A stretch of DNA of 5,749 nucleotides from Gammaproteobacteria bacterium (lineage in GTDB: Bacteria; Pseudomonadota; Gammaproteobacteria; Steroidobacterales; Steroidobacteraceae), in NCBI GenBank assembly GCA_030040525.1, contig JASHTN010000101.1:1-5749 (forward strand), given 5' to 3'. Position numbers and translations under genes: made by a program. The number at the start of each line of letters is the position of its first letter. Position 1 is the first letter of the stretch. Under the pieces are notes generated by a model, which was given only the letters and a program-made list of their open reading frames with translations, did not search any database and was not told the DNA's origin. Positions 1 through 5,749 of the stretch are shown here, piece by piece.

Positions 1-114
1 GAGCCGGGTACCGTCGTTGTCCAACCGGCAGTTGCCAACGCCGTCTTCGCGGCAACCGGGGTTCGAGTCACCCGCATGCCCATCGAGCGCCAATTGATCG
101 CGAAGAGGACCTGA
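1..114 (+). CDS. C-terminal end of a molybdopterin-binding dehydrogenase large subunit (IorB/xanthine dehydrogenase-like), partial
   Basis: Frame 1 is open from the window edge to a TGA at 112-114 and gives 37 residues. The segment PAVANAVFAATGVRVTRMPI resembles the conserved C-terminal end of the large molybdenum-cofactor subunit in the xanthine dehydrogenase / isoquinoline 1-oxidoreductase / aldehyde oxidase family, where a form like 'ALANAVFAATGKRIRxLPI' closes the protein. Those enzymes hydroxylate aldehydes or N-heterocycles using water and pass electrons through a 2Fe-2S subunit. Periplasmic members often hand them to a multi-heme cytochrome c, and the next gene is exactly such a cytochrome, starting inside this stop codon (TGATG). 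The family call rests on a short tail plus context. The substrate and the rest of the enzyme lie outside the window. Confidence 0.75.
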   Translation, partial: EPGTVVVQPAVANAVFAATGVRVTRMPIERQLIAKRT

Positions 115-1445
115 TGGGTCGCTATCGCCTCGCGTTGCTGCCGATTGGGCTAGTGCTGATCCTTGTGGGCGTCTATGTCGCCTGGCTGGTTTTTCAGCCG
201 GCCCCCTATGCCTTTGCGGGGGGTCACCCCGTCGATCTCGCCGCGTACACGGGACCATCCCCTGCCGGCGCGGCGCACGAGCTGCTTGGGGCTGATGAGC
301 GCGCCCGAGGCGAATACATCACACGGATGGCGGATTGTGAGGCCTGCCACACTGCACAGGGCGGTGCGCCGTTTGCCGGCGGCAGGCCCTTCGTGCTGCC
401 TTTTGGGACGATCTTTGCGCCAAACATCACGCCTGACCCTGAGACCGGGATCGGCAGGTGGACGGACGCACAGTTTCTCAGAGCCGTGCATCAAGGCATC
501 TCCGCGGACGGCTCGCGCCTCTATCCCGCCTTCCCATACGCATCGTACACGATGCTGACCGATGCCGATGTCGCGGCAATCAAGTCGTACCTGTTCTCAC
601 TCAAGCCCGTGCGGCAGGCTAACAAAGCGAATACGTTCACCTTCCCCTTTAACCAGCGTTGGCTGGTGGCTTTCTGGTCCGCCTTCTTCAACCGGGATGA
701 GCGGTTCCGCCCGGTCCAGGAACAGAGTCCGGCGTGGAACCGCGGCGCCTACCTGGTCGAGGCTGCGGAGCATTGCGGTGAGTGCCATACGCCGCGAAAT
801 CTCCTGCAGGCGCTGGATCAACGGCGAAAGTTCGCCGGCGGCACGGCCGAGGGATGGATCGCCTACAACATTACCAGTGACCCGATCAGCGGCATCGGCG
901 ACTGGTCGCCGGATGAGCTTGCCGCGTATCTGCACAGCGGTCATGCCGCTGGGCGCGGCGCTGCTTCTGGCCCCATGGGTGAAGCGATCGACTTGAGTCT
1001 GTCCAGGTTGACCCGCGCGGATGTTGGGGCAATTGTTACCTATGTGCGATCCGTGAAAGCCATCCACAGCAATGCGCTGCCACGGCCTGCCGGCGCCGCA
1101 GCAGACTCGCCCAAGATACCCGAGACCGCAAACATCACCGGGAAGCGCGTATTCGAGGGCAATTGCGCAAGCTGTCATGCCTGGAGCGGCGCGGGAGCAA
1201 TCGTCAATTCAGCGCAGCTCACCGGCGCTCGGGCCGTGAATGATGCGTCGGCCACCAACGTCATCCAGGTGATTCTCGGCGGCAGCGGCAGCGCCGACAG
1301 TGGCCGCTCCTATATGCCGAGCTTTGCCGCGGTTTACTCCGATGCGGAGATTGCGGCGGTCGCAAACTACGTCACCGCGCGCTTCGGATCCACGCCATCG
1401 CGCATCACACCGGATAGAGTCGCAACGCTCCGATTGCAGCAGTGA
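114..1445 (+). CDS. Membrane-anchored tri-heme cytochrome c, electron-transfer subunit of a periplasmic alcohol/aldehyde-type dehydrogenase
   Basis: This 443-residue protein carries three CXXCH heme c sites: CEACH at 75-79, CGECH at 221-225 and CASCH at 351-355. The length and spacing match the tri-heme cytochrome subunit of acetic-acid-bacteria alcohol dehydrogenase (AdhB type) and of molybdopterin aldehyde dehydrogenases. The first domain has the family block FGTIFAPNITPDPETGIGRW (about 97-116) followed by a YPAFPYASYTM segment; M147, M288 (GPM) and M401 (YMPSF) are candidate distal heme ligands. Residues 5-27 are strongly hydrophobic after an R-containing start. With no clear cleavage site they probably act as an uncleaved signal anchor, placing the hemes in the periplasm to pass electrons to quinone or a terminal oxidase. 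The ATG at 114 overlaps the upstream stop and has AAGAGG at 103-108, five bases away. The gene ends in tandem TGA TAA stops. The partner enzyme is inferred from the upstream gene. Confidence 0.9.
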   Translation: MGRYRLALLPIGLVLILVGVYVAWLVFQPAPYAFAGGHPVDLAAYTGPSPAGAAHELLGADERARGEYITRMADCEACHTAQGGAPFAGGRPFVLPFGTIFAPNITPDPETGIGRWTDAQFLRAVHQGISADGSRLYPAFPYASYTMLTDADVAAIKSYLFSLKPVRQANKANTFTFPFNQRWLVAFWSAFFNRDERFRPVQEQSPAWNRGAYLVEAAEHCGECHTPRNLLQALDQRRKFAGGTAEGWIAYNITSDPISGIGDWSPDELAAYLHSGHAAGRGAASGPMGEAIDLSLSRLTRADVGAIVTYVRSVKAIHSNALPRPAGAAADSPKIPETANITGKRVFEGNCASCHAWSGAGAIVNSAQLTGARAVNDASATNVIQVILGGSGSADSGRSYMPSFAAVYSDAEIAAVANYVTARFGSTPSRITPDRVATLRLQQ

Positions 1446-1462
1446 TAACGACGACTGAGCGC

Positions 1463-1468
1463 AGAAGG
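1463..1468 (+). promoter_or_regulatory. Ribosome binding site that sets the adaptor-gene start at ATG 1474
   Basis: AGAAGG lies five bases before ATG 1474, an ideal Shine-Dalgarno spacing. An in-frame GTG at 1468 would give two more residues, but it overlaps this motif and has no comparable site of its own, so 1474 is preferred. The 28-base gap (1446-1473) shows no convincing promoter or hairpin. Confidence 0.7.
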
Positions 1469-1473
1469 TGCAT

Positions 1474-2547
1474 ATGCGCTTCGCATGGCCGGGTTGGGAC
1501 CGCTTTTTTGAATTCACCTGGCGAATCCTGGTCTTCCTGGTCGCCATCGGCATCCTCGTCGTCGTCTCCACCAACTGGAGCCGCTGGGAGGGGCGGCAGG
1601 GCTGGCAGAGCACCGCTGATGCCTATCTGCAGTCGGATCTGACACCGATCTCGGCGAAGGTCGCGGGCTACGTCCGTGACCTTCCGATCCAGGATTACCA
1701 GCGGGTGCGCCGGGGACAAGTGCTCGCACAGCTGGTCGATGATGACTATCGCGCGGCGGTCGCGCAGGCCGAGGCCAGCATCCTGTCCGCGACCGCGCAG
1801 CAGCAGGTCCTGAAAGCCCAGCGCACGCTGCAGCTCGCCAATGTTCAGGCCGCGCGTGCCGTAGTCGCCGCAACGGTCGCCTCGCGGGCACAAAACGGCC
1901 GCGATCTCATGCGCCAGGAGCAGCTGCTCAAGACCGGGTCCTCATCGACCGAGGCGCACGAGAAGCTCGAAACGCTGCGCGCGCAGCTCGAGGCGCAGCT
2001 TGCCCAGACTCGCGCCCAGGCTCTGGCTGCGGAGCGCGAGCTCGCCGTCCTCGATGCACAGCTCAAGCAGAACGAGGCTGCGCTGGTGAGCGCCCGGGCC
2101 GCGCTCGTCATCGCCAGGCTGAATCTCGAATACACGACTATCACAGCACCGCAGGACGGGGTTCTCGGCCAGCGGCAGGTGAAACCCGGACAGCTGGTTG
2201 GCGCGGGAACTCAGATTACGACGCTGACCCCGTTACCGCACGTGTGGGTCATCGCGAACTACAAGGAGACGCAGCTTACGCATATGGCGGTCGGCCAGCC
2301 GGCCGAAGTCACGGTCGACACATTTCCCGGACGCACGCTGCGCGGGCACGTCGAGTCGTTTGCGCCGGCTTCGGGCGCCGAGTTCGCGCTCCTGCCACCC
2401 GACAACGCCACGGGCAACTTCACCAAAGTCGTCCAGCGCATCTCGGTGAAGATCCTGATCGACGATGCCGACGGTCTCACCGATCGCCTGGTGCCGGGCA
2501 TGTCGGTCATCGCGCGTGTCCACGCCACGGACCGAGGGCCGCGATGA
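1474..2547 (+). CDS. EmrA-type membrane fusion protein (HlyD family periplasmic adaptor)
   Basis: This 357-residue adaptor would link the inner-membrane MFS pump to the outer-membrane channel. It has a short cytoplasmic N-terminus and one TM helix at about 17-33. The first lipoyl half follows at about 47-90 (STADAYLQSDLTPISAKVAGYV), then a long Gln/Ala/Arg/Glu-rich alpha-helical hairpin at about 92-218. The second lipoyl half is TTITAPQDGVLGQRQVKPGQ (221-240), followed by a beta-barrel domain. Two stretches are highly diagnostic of EmrA: VWVIANYKETQL (257-268) and FALLPPDNATGNFTKVVQRI (304-323). Length is slightly below the roughly 390 residues of E. coli EmrA. The start is ATG 1474 because of AGAAGG at 1463-1468. 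The stop overlaps the transporter start by four bases (ATGA), indicating translational coupling. The family is secure; the pumped substrate is unknown. Confidence 0.93.
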   Translation: MRFAWPGWDRFFEFTWRILVFLVAIGILVVVSTNWSRWEGRQGWQSTADAYLQSDLTPISAKVAGYVRDLPIQDYQRVRRGQVLAQLVDDDYRAAVAQAEASILSATAQQQVLKAQRTLQLANVQAARAVVAATVASRAQNGRDLMRQEQLLKTGSSSTEAHEKLETLRAQLEAQLAQTRAQALAAERELAVLDAQLKQNEAALVSARAALVIARLNLEYTTITAPQDGVLGQRQVKPGQLVGAGTQITTLTPLPHVWVIANYKETQLTHMAVGQPAEVTVDTFPGRTLRGHVESFAPASGAEFALLPPDNATGNFTKVVQRISVKILIDDADGLTDRLVPGMSVIARVHATDRGPR

Positions 2548-4181
2548 GCGCCCCCGCCGAGGCGTCCCTGCCTGCGCAAGCCCCCCCAGCGGGGCTCATC
2601 GCACCGACGCTCGCGACGCCGCCGACCTCGATTCCGTGGCTCGGGCTCCTGGCGGTGCTCCTCGGCACCTTCATATCGACGCTGAACAGTCGCCTCTCCT
2701 CGTTCGGCCTCGCCGATATACGCGGCGCCATGAGCGCAGGCTTTGATGAGGGTGCATGGATCACGACCGCTCAGACCGCTGCACAGATGTTCATCACCGT
2801 GATTGCGGTGTGGATGGGCGCCACGTTCGGTCCGCGCCGGGTCCTGATGGGCGCTTCCATTGCGTTCGCGATCCTCTCCCTGATCACGCCCTACTCCCCG
2901 AACCTGCCGACGCTCCTCACGATGCAGTTTCTCGGCGGTCTCGCCAGCGGATTCTTCATTCCGCTCACTTTGAGCTTCATACTGCTCAACACGCCGCCCC
3001 GCTACTGGGCATTTGGCATTGCGATCTACGCGCTCAATCTCGAGCTCTCGCTCAATATCTCAGCCTCGCTCGAGGGCTGGTACCTCGAGCATCACTCCTG
3101 GCACTGGATCTACTGGCAGAACGTTCCGCTCGCGCTCGCCATGTCGCTATGCCTCAGGCGCGGCATGGCCATCAAGCCGATCACCGTGCGCCCACCGACC
3201 GATCGTTTCGGACTGGTGGCAGGCGGCGCCGGTCTGGCACTCATCTATGCAGCGCTCGATCAGGGCAACCGGCTCGACTGGCTGAACTCGGGCCTGGTGT
3301 GGGGACTGCTGGGCGCCGGGAGTCTGCTGCTGGTCGGCCTGCTGGTCCACACGCTGCGCCTGGAGCGTCCGCTCCTCGACCTGAAGGTCGTCTTCCGTCC
3401 GCCCCTGCCGGCGCTGTTCCTGCTGATTGCCTTTCTTCGTCTCACGATCCTGTCGACGAGCTATCTGATTCCCCTTTACCTCGGTTCCGTGCGTGGCTAT
3501 CGCGCGCTCGAGGTGGGCGACACACTCGTATGGATCGCGGTGCCGCAGCTCGTATTCTGTCCGCTCGCGGCGCTCATGTTGCGGCGCTCGGACGCGCGTA
3601 TGGTGGCCGCGATCGGGCTTGCCTTCATCAGCATTGCCTGCCTCATGGTCGCGTACAACCTCACGCCCATCTGGGGCTCCTACCAGTTTCTGCCCTCGCA
3701 ACTGCTGCAGGCGCTCGGCCAGAGCTTTGCGCTCTCCGGCATCATTTTCTTCGGCATTCTGCACCTGCGACTGCAGGACGCCCTGACCTTCGGCGCAGTC
3801 ATTCAGACGGCCCGGCTCTTCGGAGGTGAGCTTGGTACAGCGTTCGTCACGACGCTCGCCCGCGTGCGCGAGCAGATCGCATCGAACCTCATCGGTCTGC
3901 ATGTCCAGGTCGGTGATGCGCGGGTCGTAGAACGGGTCACCCGCTACGGAGCCCTGACGACCCACGCGGTCGACCCTGCCGGCGCGCTCGGCCGTGGCCG
4001 GTTGGTGCTCGCCGCCGTGGTGCGCTCGGCAGCGACGACCCAGGCGGTCATGGACGGCTTCGTTGCGATTGCCGTTCTGGCCGCGATCGCCCTGCTGATC
4101 GTGGTACTGCGAGCTGCCGCGCCGGAGGGACCGGCATCTCCCGTACCGCTCTTTTCCGCGCCGCGCTCGAGGCCACCGTGA
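2544..4181 (+). CDS. DHA2-type (EmrB-like) 14-TM MFS efflux transporter, divergent in signature motifs
   Basis: This 545-residue inner-membrane protein is the likely proton-driven pump of the tripartite system. I count about 14 hydrophobic segments: roughly 31-50, 70-92, 98-116, 122-148, 155-176, 186-205, 222-238, 249-271, 288-312, 327-346, 353-371, 383-406, 413-438 and 503-523. A long hydrophilic loop precedes the last helix, as in EmrB. The first 30 residues are Pro/Ala-rich and probably cytoplasmic. Family blocks include DEGAWITTAQTAAQM (68-82), FGPRRVLM (95-102, a partial motif A) and HWIYWQNVPLAL (187-198). TM1 reads FISTLNSRLSSFG, with Asn48 where DHA2 pumps usually have the Asp of LDxTI. 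TM5 reads ALNLELSLNISASLEGW, without the GP of antiporter motif C. The open frame extends upstream to 2244, but that part overlaps the adaptor gene. ATG 2544 is chosen for its ATGA overlap and the GAGGG at 2534-2538. The substrate cannot be named. Confidence 0.9.
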   Translation: MSAPAEASLPAQAPPAGLIAPTLATPPTSIPWLGLLAVLLGTFISTLNSRLSSFGLADIRGAMSAGFDEGAWITTAQTAAQMFITVIAVWMGATFGPRRVLMGASIAFAILSLITPYSPNLPTLLTMQFLGGLASGFFIPLTLSFILLNTPPRYWAFGIAIYALNLELSLNISASLEGWYLEHHSWHWIYWQNVPLALAMSLCLRRGMAIKPITVRPPTDRFGLVAGGAGLALIYAALDQGNRLDWLNSGLVWGLLGAGSLLLVGLLVHTLRLERPLLDLKVVFRPPLPALFLLIAFLRLTILSTSYLIPLYLGSVRGYRALEVGDTLVWIAVPQLVFCPLAALMLRRSDARMVAAIGLAFISIACLMVAYNLTPIWGSYQFLPSQLLQALGQSFALSGIIFFGILHLRLQDALTFGAVIQTARLFGGELGTAFVTTLARVREQIASNLIGLHVQVGDARVVERVTRYGALTTHAVDPAGALGRGRLVLAAVVRSAATTQAVMDGFVAIAVLAAIALLIVVLRAAAPEGPASPVPLFSAPRSRPP

Positions 4182-5623
4182 TTCGTGCCGGTAGCACCGC
4201 TTCGGCGGGAGTTGTCCCCACAGCCATAGCGGCCGTGGCGCTTGCCGCCTGCCGGGTGGGCCCGGACTATCGCCCGCCACCGCTGCCGGCTGGCGCCGAG
4301 AGCCCCCTCGTTTCTGTGAACCCTCAGGTGGAGACGGCGGCGCCACCGCCAGACGCCTGGTGGCGGCTCTATAGCGACAGCCGTCTGGACGCCCTGGTGC
4401 AGGAGGCTTTGAAGGCCAACCGCGATCTGGCCACGGCAGATGCGAACTTCGCCGCGGCGCGCGCAGCGCTCTCCGGGGTGCGCACGGCGCGTTATCCATC
4501 CACCGAGGTAGCGGCGCAAGGCGTGTATGGCCGCGATCCCGTCACCGAGGAGATCCTCGAGCTCGGCGGACACTCGCCCGAGAACATCTGGATCTATGCG
4601 GACGTCTTTCAGGTCGCCTACGAGGTCGATCTTTTCGGGCGTGTGCGCCGCTCGATCGAAGCTGCGCAGGCGAACGCGGACTCGGTTGCCGCGATCCGTG
4701 ACGGCGTGAGGGTGCTGGTCGCCGCGAATACCGCCCGCGCCTACGCTTCGATATGCGCGCTCGGAGAGGAGCTGAATGTCGCACGCCACTCGGTGGAGGT
4801 GGTCCAGCGGGAAGCCGACATCTCCGAGCAGCGCTACGCGGCCGGAGGCGGCACGAGGTTCGAGGTGGAACGGGCGCAGGCGCTCGTCGCCGAGGTCGCG
4901 GCGACGATCCCATCGCTCGCAGGCGAGCGGCGGGCGACCCTCTTCGAGCTCGCCGCACTTCTCGGCCGCACACCAGCCCAGGCGCCGGCGGACCTCGAGT
5001 CCTGCGTGGCGCCTCCCAGCCTCACGGGGCTGATTCCCGTCGGTGACGGACAGGCGCTGATCAGGCGCCGTCCCGACGTCCGGCAGGCCGAGCGCCGCCT
5101 CGCGGCGTCGACTGCTCAGATCGGAGTGGCAACTGCCGAGCTCTATCCGATCATCCATCTGTCCGGTTTCTACGGCGGCGCAGCGACTGAGCTGTCGCAG
5201 CTCACGACCAACGCCGGCCTGATATGGGGTGCCGGCCCGTCGATCAGCTGGACATTTCCCAATCAGGCCGGCGCGCGTGCGCGCGTGCGTCAGGCGAAAG
5301 CCTCGCAGGCCGCGGCCCTTGCCTCGTTTGATGGGGTGGTGCTCACAGCTCTCAAAGAGACCGAGCGGGCACTGACGACCTATGGCGCCGCGCTCGAGCA
5401 CCGGCGCGCGCTGGCCGATGCGCAGGAGCGCATCCATCGCTCCTTCGAGATCGCTCGCGACGGGTATGCAGCAGGCTCATCCAGCTATCTCGATGTGCTC
5501 ACGACCGAGCAGGCGCTGGTGTCGCTCGATGCGCAAGTCGCATCCTCCGACGCCGAGCTCATCCAGCGGCAGATCGATCTGTTCAAGGCCCTCGGCGGCG
5601 GGTGGCGCAAGCCTCCCGGATGA
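4178..5623 (+). CDS. NodT/OprM-family outer-membrane efflux lipoprotein (TolC-like channel)
   Basis: This 481-residue protein forms the outer-membrane duct of the pump. It begins with a lipoprotein signal peptide: Arg3, a hydrophobic stretch at about 12-24, and lipobox LAAC with acylated Cys25, followed by the family's VGPDYRPP. Two outer-membrane efflux (OEP) repeats follow. Recognisable blocks are WWRLYSDSRLDALVQEAL (61-78), YEVDLFGRVRRSIEAA (148-163), LIRRRPDVRQAERRLAA (294-310), the glycine/aromatic strand around FYGG (331-334) and the C-terminal LFKALGGGW (468-476). Length is normal for the NodT family. It starts with GTG at 4178, overlapping the transporter stop as GTGA, with CGAGG at 4168-4172 as a plausible ribosome binding site, so it is probably translated by coupling. 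Having its own dedicated channel matches emrCAB-like or emrABC-like pumps rather than E. coli EmrAB, which borrows TolC. Confidence 0.93.
   Translation: MIRAGSTASAGVVPTAIAAVALAACRVGPDYRPPPLPAGAESPLVSVNPQVETAAPPPDAWWRLYSDSRLDALVQEALKANRDLATADANFAAARAALSGVRTARYPSTEVAAQGVYGRDPVTEEILELGGHSPENIWIYADVFQVAYEVDLFGRVRRSIEAAQANADSVAAIRDGVRVLVAANTARAYASICALGEELNVARHSVEVVQREADISEQRYAAGGGTRFEVERAQALVAEVAATIPSLAGERRATLFELAALLGRTPAQAPADLESCVAPPSLTGLIPVGDGQALIRRRPDVRQAERRLAASTAQIGVATAELYPIIHLSGFYGGAATELSQLTTNAGLIWGAGPSISWTFPNQAGARARVRQAKASQAAALASFDGVVLTALKETERALTTYGAALEHRRALADAQERIHRSFEIARDGYAAGSSSYLDVLTTEQALVSLDAQVASSDAELIQRQIDLFKALGGGWRKPPG
5271..5290 (+). repeat. 20-base alternating purine-pyrimidine tract with a tandem GCGCGTGC octamer
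   Basis: Within the outer-membrane channel gene the octamer GCGCGTGC occurs twice in direct succession (5273-5280 and 5281-5288). The surrounding 20 bases alternate strictly purine/pyrimidine. It encodes the Ala/Arg/Val-rich stretch ARARVR (365-370), which is a normal part of this family, so codon choice in GC-rich DNA may fully explain it. Such tracts can adopt Z-DNA under negative supercoiling and can slip during replication; neither is shown here. Confidence 0.5.
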
Positions 5624-5704
5624 CCGCGTGTGATTGCCCGCGGCAGTCCTATCAACCTGATCTGATCCTCGGTTGCGCCGAGTCGCGGCACGCAGTCGCC
5701 GCCC

Positions 5705-5749
5705 TCAAGGCTGCATCCGCATCAGCTGCTGCATCGTCAACATGTTGTG
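5705..5749 (-). CDS. Possible 3' end of a convergent minus-strand gene, partial
   Basis: Read on the minus strand from the window edge, one frame is open for 14 codons and then stops at TGA (5707-5705). The encoded tail is HNMLTMQQLMRMQP, rich in Met and Gln. No plus-strand gene covers this stretch, and a convergent gene is a common arrangement after an operon end. The segment is far too short to assign a family, and an open frame of this length can arise by chance. Confidence 0.3.
   Translation of the reverse strand, partial: HNMLTMQQLMRMQP

Noticed and set aside
2244..2543. A 100-residue N-terminal extension of the transporter frame
   Set aside because: It overlaps the adaptor gene's conserved C-terminal region and has shadow-like Arg/His composition. 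ATG 2544 has the stop-start overlap and a ribosome binding site.
2756..3829. A 357-codon plus-strand frame inside the transporter gene
   Set aside because: It is His/Arg/Ala-rich without membrane segments or family motifs, and the overlapping frame encodes the clear MFS protein.
3147..4499. A 450-codon open frame on the minus strand across the transporter and channel genes
   Set aside because: The product is Arg/Gln/Gly-rich and low in hydrophobic order, with no recognisable motif. It lies opposite two well-supported genes, as expected for antisense frames in GC-rich coding DNA.
3944..5437. A 497-codon open frame on the minus strand opposite the channel gene
   Set aside because: It is Arg-rich with no domain signal and opposes a clear NodT-family gene, so it is a codon-bias shadow.
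5668..5682. A CTCGG/CCGAG hairpin with a five-base loop after the channel gene as a terminator
   Set aside because: The stem is only five base pairs and no T run follows. A chance hairpin of this size is common in GC-rich DNA.

Overview
The window is gene-dense, high-GC, all-plus-strand bacterial DNA. It reads like a Gram-negative proteobacterium: it encodes a periplasmic adaptor and an outer-membrane lipoprotein channel, plus a multi-heme c-type cytochrome of the kind that serves periplasmic dehydrogenases. Genus cannot be fixed from the sequence alone.

Layout. (1) Positions 1-114 are the last 37 codons of a gene whose C-terminus matches the large molybdopterin subunit of the xanthine dehydrogenase / isoquinoline 1-oxidoreductase (IorB-like) aldehyde dehydrogenase family. 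(2) It overlaps by one base (TGATG) a membrane-anchored tri-heme cytochrome c (114-1445), the usual electron acceptor of such dehydrogenases. (3) After a 28-base gap holding a strong ribosome binding site come three genes coupled by 4-base overlaps: an EmrA-type membrane fusion protein (1474-2547), a 14-TM DHA2-type MFS transporter (2544-4181) and a NodT/OprM-type outer-membrane lipoprotein (4178-5623). (4) The last 126 bases hold no plus-strand gene. They may carry the 3' end of a convergent minus-strand gene (stop at 5705-5707).

Working together. The first two genes would oxidise a substrate, probably an aldehyde or N-heterocycle, on the periplasmic side and pass electrons through the cytochrome to the respiratory chain. 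The last three form a complete tripartite pump: inner-membrane MFS transporter, periplasmic adaptor and outer-membrane duct. No promoter or terminator is evident between the two modules, so read-through from the dehydrogenase into the pump is possible; a shared physiological role is inference only. No regulator, mobile element, RNA gene or CRISPR array is visible.

I found no clearly undescribed system. The most notable points are the MFS transporter lacking two hallmark DHA2 motifs and the tight linkage of a periplasmic oxidase module to an efflux pump.
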